A DNA stretch of 64,000 nt from Arthrobacter sp. SDTb3-6 (GCF_013376095.1 NZ_JAAMFN010000007.1:1-64000), one strand, 5' to 3'. Shown: positions 34,354-43,439, counted from the first letter of the stretch. The notes: generated by a model from the sequence alone, not told the origin. Program-made: numbers and translations.

Positions 34354-35691
34354 TTAGGCGTCGATGGTCAACGGTGTGCTTTTGGTGGCCTCATCCGCCA
34401 GCTGGCGTTCCCGCCTGCCCCAGGTTTCGCGGGTGCTGATGGCGGCGACCAGGCCGATGAGGCCGTAGAGCAGGAAGAGTGCGGCGGGGCCGGCCCAGCC
34501 GAAACTGAGGAACAGCAGCGTGGTGATGAAGGGCGTGAAGCCGGAGACCATGGCCGAGACCTGATAGGCCAGGGACGCGCCGGAGGCGCGGGTCTTGGCC
34601 TGGAACAGTTCGGGGAACCACGGGCCCTGGGCACCGGCCAGCGAGTTCTGGCAGACGGCGTAGGAGATGATGACCGTCAGGATGACGAGGATGGACAGCC
34701 CCGTGTTGACCAGCAGGAACATGGGGAAGGCGAACAGCACGGCAAAGGCGCAGGACCAGATGTAGAGCGGCCGGCGGCCAATCTTGTCTGTGAGGTGGCC
34801 CCACGCCGCAGTTGCGAAGATGCCGATCGCCGCGGCAATGCTCAGGGCCAGAAGGGTCTCGGTCTTGCTGGACAGGCCGGTGGTGTGGAGGTAGGAGATC
34901 ATGTAGGTGATGGAGACGGCGTAACCGGCCGTTTCAGCGATGCGCAGGCCGATGCCGCGCACGATGTTGCGCCAGTCGGTCTTGATGACTTCCACGATCG
35001 GCGACTTCACGATGGAGCCCGAGGCCTTCACTTCGTCAAAGACGGGGGACTCGGGAACCTTGGAACGGATGACCAGCCCCACGGCGACCAGGAAAATGCT
35101 GGCCAGGAACGGTATGCGCCAGGCCCATGAATTGCCCAGGTGGACGCTGAAGAGGAAAACAAGGTTGGCCAGCAGGAGTCCCACGGGGAAGCCGGCCTGG
35201 ACCATGCCGGTGTACTTGCCCTTCTTCTTCCAGGGTGCGTGCTCGTAGCTCATGAGGATGGCGCCGCCCCATTCCGCGCCGAATGCCAGGCCCTGGACAA
35301 TGCGGACAAACACCAGCAGCGCCGGGGCCAGTAGGCCCACGGTTGCATACGTGGGCAGCAGTCCGATGGCGAAGGTGGCAAGGCCCATCAGGACCAGCGA
35401 GGCCACCAGGACCGGCTTGCGCCCCAGCCTGTCACCCAGGTGGCCGCCGAGAATGCCGCCGAGGGGCCGGGCGGCAAAGCCGACGCCGAGGGTGGCGAAG
35501 GAGGCCAGTGTCCCGGTCACGGGGTCGGCACCGGGGAAGAAGGCAGTGCCGAAGTACAGGGCGGCCGCCGTCCCGAAACCGATGAAGTCGTAGGTTTCGA
35601 TGACGGCGCCCACGCTGGAGCCGAGGGCAACGCGCCGGGCGTCCTTGGTGCCGTGGACTGGTCCGCGCATCGAGAGAGCATCGTTGCTCAT
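34354..35691 (-). CDS. MHS-family (metabolite:H+ symporter) MFS permease
   Basis: The 445 residues have twelve hydrophobic segments and the MHS landmarks VGAVIETYDFIGFGTAAALY near the N-terminus, GGHLGDRLGRKPVLV in the first cytoplasmic loop, and FVRIVQGLAFGAEWGGAILM. MHS carriers bring in carboxylates and related compounds (shikimate, 2-oxoglutarate, proline) with a proton. This suggests that the catabolic substrate of the locus is a carboxylate or sugar acid rather than a neutral sugar. It is the first gene of the leftward operon with the split transketolase and faces the SDR gene across the operator region. Confidence 0.88.
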   Translation of the reverse strand: MSNDALSMRGPVHGTKDARRVALGSSVGAVIETYDFIGFGTAAALYFGTAFFPGADPVTGTLASFATLGVGFAARPLGGILGGHLGDRLGRKPVLVASLVLMGLATFAIGLLPTYATVGLLAPALLVFVRIVQGLAFGAEWGGAILMSYEHAPWKKKGKYTGMVQAGFPVGLLLANLVFLFSVHLGNSWAWRIPFLASIFLVAVGLVIRSKVPESPVFDEVKASGSIVKSPIVEVIKTDWRNIVRGIGLRIAETAGYAVSITYMISYLHTTGLSSKTETLLALSIAAAIGIFATAAWGHLTDKIGRRPLYIWSCAFAVLFAFPMFLLVNTGLSILVILTVIISYAVCQNSLAGAQGPWFPELFQAKTRASGASLAYQVSAMVSGFTPFITTLLFLSFGWAGPAALFLLYGLIGLVAAISTRETWGRRERQLADEATKSTPLTIDA

Positions 35692-35745
35692 GGTCTTATA
35701 TCCCTTTCAAACGGCGACCGATGCATTCGGCATCGTGATGTCGAC

Positions 35746-35761
35746 TGTTAACAGATGATAC
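35746..35761. promoter_or_regulatory. GntR operator upstream of the permease operon
   Basis: TGTTAACAGATGATAC differs at one base from the site at 32348-32363 upstream of the GntR gene. It lies 55 bases before the permease start. Confidence 0.75.
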
Positions 35762-35788
35762 GACAGTGTGACCCGGATCATTCATTCT

Positions 35789-35823
35789 TGTCAACAGTCA
35801 ACTTCAGAGGTTGACTGTTGACA
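35789..35823. promoter_or_regulatory. Large perfect inverted repeat, probable GntR operator pair
   Basis: The arm TGTCAACAGTCAAC (35789-35802) is exactly repeated in inverse at 35810-35823, with a 7-base spacer. Each arm contains a TGTCAACAG unit similar to the TGTTAACAG sites. It overlaps the -35 of the SDR gene and should also affect the leftward permease promoter. Confidence 0.85.
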
Positions 35824-35840
35824 CTGAAAAGTCCTAGTGT
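35811..35840 (+). promoter_or_regulatory. Putative SDR promoter
   Basis: TTGACT (35811-35816), an 18-base spacer and TAGTGT (35835-35840). The right arm of the inverted repeat covers the -35. Confidence 0.55.
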
Positions 35841-35906
35841 GGTTCCCATCACCCGCCACTGAAATTTTTCACCCCATCCAGTTTCGCCCAACCTTCAAGG
35901 AGAATC

Positions 35907-36683
35907 ATGTCCAACTCCATCCAGCGCACCGCCGTCCTGACCGGAGCCACGTCCGAGCGGGGCATCGGCCTGGCCGCCGCCCGCCGCTACGCCCGTGAGG
36001 GGTGGGCCGTGGCCATCCTGGACCTCGACGGCGAGAAGTCGGCCAAAATTGCCAGGGAAGTCGGCAACGAATTTGATGTCCCCGCCTTCGGCCATGCCGT
36101 CGACGTCGCCAGTGAGGACTCGGTTGCTGCCGCCCACGGTGCCGTCAGCGCCGAGTTGGCAGCCGGCAACCTGCCCGTGGTCGGCGCCGTGGTCAACATT
36201 GCCGGGATCACCTCGCCGGTGCCGTTCCTGGAGACCACCCTGGAACTGTGGAACAGGATCATGGCCGTCAACGCCACCGGCACCTACCTCGTCACCAAGG
36301 CGTTCCTTCCGGAAATGATCGACGCCGGATGGGGCCGCATCGTGAACATGTCCTCCGTCTCCGCCCAGCGCGGCGGCGGCGTGTTCGGCAAGGTCCCCTA
36401 TTCCTCGGCCAAGGCTGCGATCCTCGGCTTCACCAAGGCGCTGGCCCGCGAACTTGGGGACTCGGGGGTGACGGTCAATGCCATTACGCCCGGCGCCGTG
36501 GACACCAACATCCGGGTCGGCAGCACCGATGACCAGGAAGCGGCGATCGCCCGCGACATTCCCGTGGGACGGACCGCCACCACCGAGGAGGTCGCCGCCG
36601 TCATTACGTTCCTGTCCTCCGAGGATGCCGCCTACCTCACCGGCACCACGGTCGACATCAACGGCGGCAGCCACCTCCACTGA
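35907..36683 (+). CDS. Short-chain dehydrogenase/reductase of the transketolase locus
   Basis: The 258 residues follow AGGAG. It shows the classical SDR features: cofactor motif TGATSERGIGLA; an acidic residue after strand 2 (ILDLDGEKS) favouring NAD; NIAGI; catalytic serine in MSSVSA; and YSSAKAAILG with the tyrosine-lysine pair. It probably oxidises a hydroxyl of the imported compound to give the ketone that the split transketolase can cleave, or acts on a transketolase product. It diverges from the permease operon across shared GntR-type operators, which ties it to the same regulon. Confidence 0.88.
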   Translation: MSNSIQRTAVLTGATSERGIGLAAARRYAREGWAVAILDLDGEKSAKIAREVGNEFDVPAFGHAVDVASEDSVAAAHGAVSAELAAGNLPVVGAVVNIAGITSPVPFLETTLELWNRIMAVNATGTYLVTKAFLPEMIDAGWGRIVNMSSVSAQRGGGVFGKVPYSSAKAAILGFTKALARELGDSGVTVNAITPGAVDTNIRVGSTDDQEAAIARDIPVGRTATTEEVAAVITFLSSEDAAYLTGTTVDINGGSHLH

Positions 36684-36715
36684 GGCCTGCACCCGGGCCG
36701 GGGCGCCGGGGTGCT

Positions 36716-36736
36716 CCCGCTCACGGTGTGAGCGGG
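36716..36736. terminator. Hairpin at the SDR / DinB-fold convergent junction
   Basis: A perfect 9-base-pair stem (CCCGCTCAC and its complement) with a 3-base loop overlaps the stop codon of the leftward gene. It may end transcription from both sides. Confidence 0.5.
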
Positions 36737-37416
36737 CCGTGCAGGACCCGGCGTGCCAGGTCCGCGTCACCGTCGACGGCCGCGCTTCCGGCCAGGTTCC
36801 AGCGGCCCCAAAGGCCAAGGTACATTTCCCGCACCGGGGCGGTGATCGAGGCAGTGACGGGCCCTTCGCCGAGTGTCCAGCCGGTGGCCCCGGGGACGTG
36901 GAAGGCCACGGCCCCGTCCGGGGGCGGCATGCGCTTGAGCCGGAGCTGGCGTGGGGCGAACATGGCCAGGACCTCGTCAACCCCGTCGACCATGAAGCCA
37001 TCCGCGAATCCCGGCACGTCCACACCCGAGGCGAGGGAAGCGTCGACCAGGTGGATGGCGTGTTCGTGTGCCTGGCGCCGAAGCCAGAAACCGGCCTTGC
37101 GCGGCGGCGGGCCAAAGTTCCAGCACGGCGCCTCGGGGTCGAGGGCTCCCATCGCGGCGAGGAAGGGGCCCGTGCCGTCGAGGAACCATGCCGCGGCGCC
37201 CGTTGCCGGCGGGGCCGGTTCCTCGACGTATGTCCCTGTTTGAACGATGTTCGCCGCCCAGCGTTCGATTGACCCGAGGTGCCCGAAAAGTTGCCCGAGC
37301 GTCCAGTCGGGGCAGGCCGGAACGGGGCGGGCGGGCAATCCGCCGGGCTGGCGCGCAATCGTCATGAGACGCTCGAGGCTGCCGGCCAGCGCTGCGAGGT
37401 GGTCATCGGGGGTCAT
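36721..37416 (-). CDS. Maleylpyruvate isomerase-family mycothiol-dependent enzyme (DinB fold)
   Basis: The 231 residues start at ATG 37416 (MTPDDHLAALAGSLERLM). It shows CPDWTLGQLFGHLGSIERWA with the metal histidine, then FWLRRQAHEHAIHLVDASLA with the other two histidines, and a C-terminal MDMPI-like domain. Such DinB-fold proteins are often mycothiol-dependent in actinobacteria. The presence of this family supports the actinobacterial origin. It is monocistronic, and its thiol-transfer substrate is unknown. Confidence 0.83.
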   Translation of the reverse strand: MTPDDHLAALAGSLERLMTIARQPGGLPARPVPACPDWTLGQLFGHLGSIERWAANIVQTGTYVEEPAPPATGAAAWFLDGTGPFLAAMGALDPEAPCWNFGPPPRKAGFWLRRQAHEHAIHLVDASLASGVDVPGFADGFMVDGVDEVLAMFAPRQLRLKRMPPPDGAVAFHVPGATGWTLGEGPVTASITAPVREMYLGLWGRWNLAGSAAVDGDADLARRVLHGPLTP

Positions 37417-37504
37417 GCGTCGAGCATATCCGGCCGTGCGGGATTCCCGCCCGGGAATGGGGCTGACTGCCGCCTTGCCGGGCAGGGTGCATCTACTGCC
37501 GGCA

Positions 37505-37526
37505 GTACTTGCAAAAAAGCAAGTAC
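37505..37526. promoter_or_regulatory. Perfect inverted repeat in an intergenic gap
   Basis: GTACTTGC and GCAAGTAC flank six A residues. It could be a hairpin or an operator in the 240-base gap between the DinB-fold gene and the small gene at 37657. A promoter-like TTGACG (37591) and TAGGAT (37612) follow, with a short 15-base spacer. Confidence 0.45.
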
Positions 37527-37656
37527 GGCCCGCCTTTCGCGCCACTCTAAGCCGCAAAAGACGGGTACCCGCCACTCGTGCGATCCTGCATTGACGTCCA
37601 TAGCCTGTTCATAGGATATTCAGCGTGGCTCCGTCATTGAATCGTAGGTCCCAGTC

Positions 37657-37995
37657 GTGGCACACAGCTATCCTGCTTTGGTTGCAGGCATGGAAAATCC
37701 AGGCACGGTCCCTGGCCAGGGTGACGGGGCCTGCCTCGCCGGGCCCACTGTCCCGGGGCTTAATATCCCCGGGCCCGACGGCACCTACCGGACCATCTCG
37801 TCCCCCCGCTACGAGAAAGCACGATTGGCCCTCATTGAGGCCTGGGAGCACCGGCCGCCGGCCTGCTCCTGGGAGCGTGCCGTGTTCGAAAAGATGATCA
37901 TGCCGGACGCCCGCGCGGAATTGCAGGCTGCCTGGCTGGAAGCAGCGGAGATGTCAGGGTTCGTGCATCCGGGAGCCGGGCCCCAACTGCCGTGA
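37657..37995 (+). CDS. Small hypothetical protein
   Basis: There are 112 residues from GTG 37657; ATG 37690 is an alternative. The N-terminal 50 residues are glycine/proline-rich and probably loose. The rest is helical and looks coding (YEKARLALIEAWEHRPPACS; MIMPDARAELQAAWLEAAEM). No family was recognised. Its 3' end overlaps the convergent acetyltransferase-like gene by 42 bases, so one of the two may be annotated too long or the acetyltransferase may be decayed. Confidence 0.5.
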   Translation: MAHSYPALVAGMENPGTVPGQGDGACLAGPTVPGLNIPGPDGTYRTISSPRYEKARLALIEAWEHRPPACSWERAVFEKMIMPDARAELQAAWLEAAEMSGFVHPGAGPQLP

Positions 37996-38406
37996 CCGGG
38001 AATACACCACCGTGATGGCCAGGTCCAACTGGCGACACGGCACCCAAACGCAGTCGGCCGCGGGTGGAAACGGCCGGAACATGATGTGCTGGGGTCCCGA
38101 GCGGCCGCCCAGGTACCGTCCGCGGTCAACGAATCCGGACTTGAGATAGGCCGCCCGGCCCGCACCATTGCGCTCGTTGACACCAAGAACAACGCCGTTC
38201 GCCGGCAGCCCCAGCTCGGCGGCGATGTCCCGGGCAAGCCCGACGGCGGCCAGCGCCGCCTTCGTCCCGTAGCCGTGGCCCTCGTGCCTGTGGTCCACGA
38301 GGAATCCACGGAGCGAAATGGCACTGTCATCGTCGACCCAGCCCGCGGCCGTGGCCGCCCCGACGTGCAGGACCCCCATGCCCACGACGTTCCTGCCGCG
38401 CGGCAA
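37954..38406 (-). pseudogene. N-terminally truncated GNAT acetyltransferase
   Basis: The 150 residues from TTG 38406 (ATG 38379 is an alternative) contain the second half of a GNAT fold: FLVDHRHEGHGYGTKAALAA with the acetyl-CoA pyrophosphate loop, then NERNGAGRAAYLKSGFVDRG. The N-terminal strand and first two helices that GNAT enzymes need are missing. In their place the open frame continues upstream through four 15-base repeats encoding STPGS/TQGT units, without a usable start. It is probably a remnant of a gene that lost its 5' end, though an odd start cannot be excluded. Confidence 0.55.
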
Positions 38407-38416
38407 CTGTGCGGCG

Positions 38417-38476
38417 GTTCCCTGGGTAGGGGTTCCCTGGGTGGACGATCCCGGGGTGGACGATCCCGGGGTGGAC
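38417..38476. repeat. Four tandem 15-bp units
   Basis: Four consecutive 15-base units, two of the form GATCCCGGGGTGGAC and two of the form GTTCCCTGGGTRGRS, differ by a few bases. Read leftward in the acetyltransferase frame they encode five-residue units of S/T, P/Q and G. Confidence 0.8.
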
Positions 38477-38486
38477 GCGGGCGCCG

Positions 38487-38515
38487 GCCGGTCCGGCGGC
38501 CGGCCCGGGACCGGC
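38487..38515 (-). terminator. Possible terminator of the hydroxyquinol operon
   Basis: An 8-base-pair stem (GCCGGTCC with GGACCGGC) and a 13-base GC-rich loop lie directly after the dioxygenase stop at 38520. No U-run is seen. Confidence 0.4.
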
Positions 38516-38519
38516 GGGC

Positions 38520-39446
38520 CTATGCGGTGGCGGGGGCGAGGACGATGTCGAACCGGGCACGGGCCCAGACGTCATTGCCCAGTTCGCGCCCGTCGGGCGT
38601 CGGCGTCCCGGCGGGTTGCGGCACGAAGTCCTTGATCAGCGATTCCTTGACGCCGAACACGGTGTCGTACTTGAGCAATTTGTCGCCGGTGACGAAGATA
38701 TGCGTGACCAGGGTGCGCAGGCCGGGGGCGGTGACCATGAAGTGCAGGTGGGACGCGCGCATGGGGGACCGGCCGGTGGCTTCGAGCATCTTCCCGACGG
38801 GACCGTCGTGCGGGATCGGGTACGGTGTCGGGGTCAGGCCCCAGAAGTTGTAGTTGCCGTCCGTGTCAGAGAACAGGTGTGCCCGACCGGCGACGCGGCC
38901 GTCGGTGTACTGGACGTCGTAGAACCCGTCTTCGTCGGCTTCCCAGACTTCGATCCGCGCGCCGGATACGGGGTTGCCGTCGGTGTCCCGGACCGTGCCT
39001 TCGATCCAGCATGGTTCACCGGCCGCCCCGCCGGCGATGTCGCCGCCGCGGGGGATCTCGGGGGCGTCGTCGACGAAGAACGGGCCAAAGACGGTGGCCT
39101 CGGTGGCGTCCTTGTAGGCGGCGTTGTTGACGTTGATGGTCTGCATCGAGGCGCCCAGCACGTCGGAGAGCAGGATGAATTCCTGGCGCTTGTCGTCGGT
39201 GATGTGCCCGGCGGCGGTGAGGAACGCGATGGCGGCGTCCCATTCCTTCTCGGTCAGCCGGACATCGCGGATGAACGCGTGCAGGTGGGTGACCAGCGAC
39301 TCCATGAGTTGTTTCAGCCGCGGATTCGCGCAGTCCTGGAACGACCGGAGGACGTTCCCGGTGAGGCGCTCCTCGACGGCGGCCTGTGCTGTGGCTGCGG
39401 CGGTGGCTGCCGCGCCTTCGGCGGTGGAAGGGGAGTTCTGGCTCAT
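38520..39446 (-). CDS. Hydroxyquinol 1,2-dioxygenase (intradiol)
   Basis: The 308 residues have a helical N-terminal domain ([40 protein letters not shown]), then the intradiol barrel. Iron-ligand regions are [20 protein letters not shown], a YDVQYTDG strand, and the histidine pair in [11 protein letters not shown]. Size and N-terminal domain fit hydroxyquinol 1,2-dioxygenases rather than shorter protocatechuate enzymes. It opens 1,2,4-trihydroxybenzene to maleylacetate. Its start overlaps the maleylacetate reductase stop by four bases, and that next enzyme consumes its product. Catechol 1,2-dioxygenase activity is the alternative. Confidence 0.88.
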   Translation of the reverse strand: MSQNSPSTAEGAAATAAATAQAAVEERLTGNVLRSFQDCANPRLKQLMESLVTHLHAFIRDVRLTEKEWDAAIAFLTAAGHITDDKRQEFILLSDVLGASMQTINVNNAAYKDATEATVFGPFFVDDAPEIPRGGDIAGGAAGEPCWIEGTVRDTDGNPVSGARIEVWEADEDGFYDVQYTDGRVAGRAHLFSDTDGNYNFWGLTPTPYPIPHDGPVGKMLEATGRSPMRASHLHFMVTAPGLRTLVTHIFVTGDKLLKYDTVFGVKESLIKDFVPQPAGTPTPDGRELGNDVWARARFDIVLAPATA

Positions 39447-40537
39447 CGTGGTTCCTCCTGGAACTGGTCGGAAAGGGTTTTGGGGTCGTCGCCGTTAAGT
39501 GCGGCGGTGAGCAGCGCGGTCAGGTTCGCGGCGGTGACCGGGCGGGGGTTGTTGGCCGGGATGGCGGGCAGGGCCACCGCCACGGCTTCGGGGATGTCCG
39601 CGGCGGTGAAGCCGTAGTCCTTCAGTGCCTTGGGTGCATCAAGCCTCCCGCGCAGCTCCTGCAGCCCGCCCAGTGCGGTGTCGGAGCCGAAGGCCGCCGC
39701 GATGCGGGCCCGGGCTTCGGGCGCGGCCGGGCCGTTGAACGCGAGGACGTAGGGCAGCACGGCGGCATGGGTCTGGGCGTGGGGGAGGTTGAACGTCCCG
39801 CCGAGCACATGGCAGATCTTGTGGTGCATGCCGGATCCGGCCGAGGCGAATGCGACGGCGGAAAGGTACGCCCCGTAGAGGGCCTGCTCGCGGCCGGGCA
39901 GTCCTGCCGGTTCGGCAACGATCGCCGGCAGCCCCCGGCTGAGCGCGCGGATGCCTTCGGAGGCCATGGCCGCGTTGATCGGGTCCGCCCGCGGGCCCCA
40001 GAGCGAGTCGATGCAGTGCGCCATGCCGTTCAGCCCGGAGGCCACGGACATCTCCACGGGCAGGGAGAGGGTGAGTTCGGCGTCGTAGACAACCGTCACC
40101 GGCAGCACCTTGTCATCGACCCCGGTGGTCTTGCGGGACGCCTCCGTCAGCCCCCACACGTTCGTGGCCTCCGAGCCGGCATAGGTGGTCGGGACCGCGA
40201 GGATCGGCAAGCCGGTGGTCAGGGCAACCGCCTTGGCCAGCCCGGTGGTGGACCCGCCGCCCACGCACACGATGAGGTCGACGCCGGCCTCTTCCGCGGC
40301 CGTGCGGGCGGCCTGGGCCGTCTCGAGCGGTACGTGCATCACCACCCCGCTGTGCCACAGCGCCACGTCGATTCCGGCCGCGACGGTGCGGGCCATCGCC
40401 ATCTCGAAGTCGGAGGCGATGACCATGGCCTTGCCGGCGCCGAGCCGGGCGGCCTCCGCGGCCACCAGGTCTGCGGCCTGGCCGGAACCGAAGAGCACCC
40501 GCTGGCCCAGGGTGGTGTGTTCGAATGTCAGCTTCAT
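39443..40537 (-). CDS. Maleylacetate reductase
   Basis: The 364 residues start at ATG 40537, overlapping the monooxygenase stop (ATGA). It belongs to the iron-containing alcohol dehydrogenase family, with [20 protein letters not shown], the cofactor motif [16 protein letters not shown] and [15 protein letters not shown]. The histidine-rich site is in [20 protein letters not shown]. It reduces maleylacetate to 3-oxoadipate with NADH. Being sandwiched between a phenol monooxygenase and a hydroxyquinol dioxygenase makes the assignment firm. Confidence 0.9.
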   Translation of the reverse strand: MKLTFEHTTLGQRVLFGSGQAADLVAAEAARLGAGKAMVIASDFEMAMARTVAAGIDVALWHSGVVMHVPLETAQAARTAAEEAGVDLIVCVGGGSTTGLAKAVALTTGLPILAVPTTYAGSEATNVWGLTEASRKTTGVDDKVLPVTVVYDAELTLSLPVEMSVASGLNGMAHCIDSLWGPRADPINAAMASEGIRALSRGLPAIVAEPAGLPGREQALYGAYLSAVAFASAGSGMHHKICHVLGGTFNLPHAQTHAAVLPYVLAFNGPAAPEARARIAAAFGSDTALGGLQELRGRLDAPKALKDYGFTAADIPEAVAVALPAIPANNPRPVTAANLTALLTAALNGDDPKTLSDQFQEEPR

Positions 40538-42336
40538 GATTTGTCTCCGTTGCCCAGGATGGTTGAGATGGCGCCTTGCAGTGCGGCTTCCGGATCGGCC
40601 GGCAGGCCCTGCGAACGCCAGCCTACGTGCTTGTCGGGCCGGACCAGGACGGCACCGTCCTCGGCCACGCCGCGCAGGCGCTCCCAGTCGAAATACAGGT
40701 CCGTGACCTCCTGCCCGGGGCCGATCACCACCGCCTTGACCGGGACCCCGAGCTGGGCGGAGACCTTCCGGGCGGCGCCGTCCCAGGCCGTGCCGGTGAT
40801 GCCGGTGAAGAGCGTGAACCGGCCGTACGGGGCGAGGTCGTGCGTTGAGAACTTCCGGGTCCAGTCGCCCACCCACGCATGGGGCAGGCGGACACCGGGA
40901 TGGGTGGACGGTTCGTAGTACAGCTCGGCGTCGCGCGCCGGCACGGGCCGTTCCGTGCCGTCGGAGGCGATGGCGGCCGAGCGGTAGTACTGGCCCAGCT
41001 CCACGCCGTGCGCGTTGAACTCGTAGTTCTTGATTTCCATCGCCTCGCGGATCGCGGCGCGCTTGGCGGCGCCCGCGGCCGTGTTGTCCTTCCGCGATTC
41101 GATGGCAGCGAGCATCTCGGCCTCGCTTTGCCCTGCGGTGAGGCCCAGGGCGTCGAAGAGCTTCACAAACTCGCGCCCGGACTGGTTGGCGCGGGTGACG
41201 ATCTGCTTCGCCACCGGCGCACGCTCGGCAGTGTAGGTCTCGAGCAGGCCGGCCGGGGCCTGCCCGTTGAGCACGGCGGCGATTTTCCACGCCAGGTTGT
41301 AGGAGTCCTGGATGGACGTGTTCGAGCCCAGCCCATTGCTCGGCGGATGCTTGTGGACGGCGTCACCGGCACAGAAGACCCGGCCGGACTGCAGGGTGGT
41401 GGCGTACTGCTCGTTGTTGCCCCACAGCGAGATGCCGGTGATCTCGGCCTCCAGGTCGGGGACGCCGATCAGGTTGCGGATCACCTGCAGTGCGTCCTCC
41501 CGGGTGACCTCGGGCGTGCCCTGGGAGATGTCGAATCCCCAGACGATGAGCCATTCGTTCCACGGTCGGACCATGCGGACCAGTCCGGCGCCGATCCCGC
41601 CGATGTTGGAACCGGGCTGGACCACCCAGTACAGGACGGAGGGGCGGTGGCCCACCAGTTTGGCCAGGTCGGCCTTGAAGGTGATGTTCATCGACCCGGC
41701 GATGTCCATCTTTCCCTCCAGGGGAAGGCCGACGTCGGCGGCGACCTTCGAGCGGGCCCCGTCGGCCCCGATGAGGTACTTCGCGCGGATCGTGTACGCG
41801 TGGCCGGAGAGCCGGTTGAGCACGCGCACGGAGACGCCGTCGTCGTCCTGGGTGTGGGAGAGGTATTCGGTGGAGAACTGGGCCTGCGTGCCGCGCATGG
41901 TCGCGTTCTTGACCAGGATCGGCTCCAGGTACGTCTGCGGGATGTCGCAGTTCAGCGACGGGGAGGCGAGCTCGTAGTCCGCATGGCGTGCCGGGTGGTT
42001 GCCCCAGGTGAGGATCCGCCCGATCTCGTCGCCGGCGATCGACGTGCAGAAGACGGTGTCCCCGATCATCGCGTGGGGGGTGGCCTCGGCCAGGACCTGT
42101 TCCTCGATCCCGAGGTCGCGGAAGATCTCCATGGTGCGCTGGTTGGTGATGTGCGCCCGCGGCGTGTTGGCCGTCCAGCGGTACTTGGTGATCATGATGT
42201 TCGCCACGCCCAGCGAGGACAGGAAGAGGGCCGCGGACGAGCCGGCGGGGCCGGAACCGACGATCAGGACGTCGGTCTCCACGAGCGTGGTGTCCGGCGT
42301 TTGTGTCTCGGCGACGCCGTCGTTGAAGACAACCAT
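40534..42336 (-). CDS. FAD-dependent phenol/resorcinol-type monooxygenase
   Basis: The 600 residues carry the flavin motifs of the p-hydroxybenzoate-hydroxylase class: the GXGXXG-type VLIVGSGPAGSSAALFL, a DG motif in YLIGADGARSKVA, and VFCAGDAVHKHPPSNGLGSN, followed by a thioredoxin-like C-terminal domain. It is of the size of 2,4-dichlorophenol 6-monooxygenase and resorcinol hydroxylase. Because the next two genes act on hydroxyquinol and maleylacetate, it most likely hydroxylates resorcinol or another phenol to hydroxyquinol. A chloro- or nitrophenol substrate cannot be excluded. Confidence 0.87.
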   Translation of the reverse strand: MVVFNDGVAETQTPDTTLVETDVLIVGSGPAGSSAALFLSSLGVANIMITKYRWTANTPRAHITNQRTMEIFRDLGIEEQVLAEATPHAMIGDTVFCTSIAGDEIGRILTWGNHPARHADYELASPSLNCDIPQTYLEPILVKNATMRGTQAQFSTEYLSHTQDDDGVSVRVLNRLSGHAYTIRAKYLIGADGARSKVAADVGLPLEGKMDIAGSMNITFKADLAKLVGHRPSVLYWVVQPGSNIGGIGAGLVRMVRPWNEWLIVWGFDISQGTPEVTREDALQVIRNLIGVPDLEAEITGISLWGNNEQYATTLQSGRVFCAGDAVHKHPPSNGLGSNTSIQDSYNLAWKIAAVLNGQAPAGLLETYTAERAPVAKQIVTRANQSGREFVKLFDALGLTAGQSEAEMLAAIESRKDNTAAGAAKRAAIREAMEIKNYEFNAHGVELGQYYRSAAIASDGTERPVPARDAELYYEPSTHPGVRLPHAWVGDWTRKFSTHDLAPYGRFTLFTGITGTAWDGAARKVSAQLGVPVKAVVIGPGQEVTDLYFDWERLRGVAEDGAVLVRPDKHVGWRSQGLPADPEAALQGAISTILGNGDKS

Positions 42337-42466
42337 GGGAACTCCTTGTTGTTGGCCGGCTGCTCGGCCGGCGGGGTTGAATCAATCATGGGTGTGAGCG
42401 GCGTCTCACGGCAGGGAGAGGGCGATCATGGCGGAAAAACACAAAAAAGCGTCCACTGCAGGGCGG

Positions 42467-43414
42467 CTATGGTGTGGCGAGGAGCTCGCGCCGGTGTCGC
42501 AGGGGCGGCACGCCGAACAGGTCCCGGTAGCTGCGGGCGAACTGGGCCTGGGAGGAGAATCCGCACCGGCTCGCGATGTCGGAGATGGGAAGGTGGCCCA
42601 GTGCCGCGGTGCCGAGCAGCCGGCGGGCGCCCTCGAGCCTGGCGGCGAGGATTGCCTGGGGCACGCTGCGTCCCGAGGCGGCGAAAACGCGGGAGAGCTG
42701 GCGTTCGGACAGGCCGATGGCCGTGGCGATGCCGGGGACGGACAGTTCCCGGCGCCGGTAGTGGGTGCGGATGAAGGCCTCGGCTGCCTCCAGGTGCCCG
42801 GCGGCGGGCCCGTCCGTGAGGAGTTCGGTGACGAGCCCGATGAGTGTGTCCTCGAGGGCGTCCCAGGGTGCAGGGCGTCCGGACAGGGCGCTGCCGGCGG
42901 CCGCGGCGAGCCGGGCGCCGGGCGCGTCGGCGGAACCGCCGAACTCGAACAAGCGTGGTTGGGCCAGGTACGCGGCGCCGGCCAGGACGCCGCGGGGCAC
43001 CTTGACGGCCAGCTCGGTGAGGCCCTCGGCGAAGTCCCGCTCGAAGGGCTGGTCGGCGTCGATCAGCAGGCCCTGCCCGGGGGCCACCGTTTCGGTGCCG
43101 CCGCGGTGCATGAAGCGCCCGGCACCCCGGACCGCGAGGTAGGCGACGATCCCGCCGGCCGGGTGGGCGGCGACCTGCGCCTCGTCCCGGGACACCCGGT
43201 GGGCCGTTCCCGTGACCCTGGCCAGGCCGAGCCGCGGCAGGGAGAGGTTCAGTTCCGTGGCACGAAGCCCTGCCGCACCGTCGGTGGCCGCCGCGAGGCC
43301 AACCAGGGCACGGGCGTTGTGGCGTTCCCACTGGGGGATGCGCCGCCCGCTCGGCAGGCCGTCGGTTGAAAACCGGGTGAATCCCGCTGGAAGTGTGGTG
43401 CCTGAATGTGACAT
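42467..43414 (-). CDS. AraC-family activator of the aromatic locus
   Basis: The 315 residues start at ATG 43414 (MSHSGTTLPAGFTRFSTDGL). The N-terminal domain is of the AraC-binding-like type found in FeaR/NphR regulators (TGTAHRVSRDEAQVAAHPAG; RFMHRGGTETVAPGQGLLID). The C-terminus has two helix-turn-helix motifs (LSVPGIATAIGLSERQLSRV; LPISDIASRCGFSSQAQFAR). It lies directly upstream of the monooxygenase, reductase and dioxygenase genes and in the same direction, and probably activates them in response to the aromatic substrate. Confidence 0.87.
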   Translation of the reverse strand: MSHSGTTLPAGFTRFSTDGLPSGRRIPQWERHNARALVGLAAATDGAAGLRATELNLSLPRLGLARVTGTAHRVSRDEAQVAAHPAGGIVAYLAVRGAGRFMHRGGTETVAPGQGLLIDADQPFERDFAEGLTELAVKVPRGVLAGAAYLAQPRLFEFGGSADAPGARLAAAAGSALSGRPAPWDALEDTLIGLVTELLTDGPAAGHLEAAEAFIRTHYRRRELSVPGIATAIGLSERQLSRVFAASGRSVPQAILAARLEGARRLLGTAALGHLPISDIASRCGFSSQAQFARSYRDLFGVPPLRHRRELLATP

Positions 43415-43439
43415 GTGTCTCCAGTGTAGGCGGGTGTCC

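Noticed and set aside
38417-38476. CRISPR-like short repeats
   Set aside because: The four units are contiguous 15-mers without spacers, and they read as five-residue repeats. There are no cas genes.
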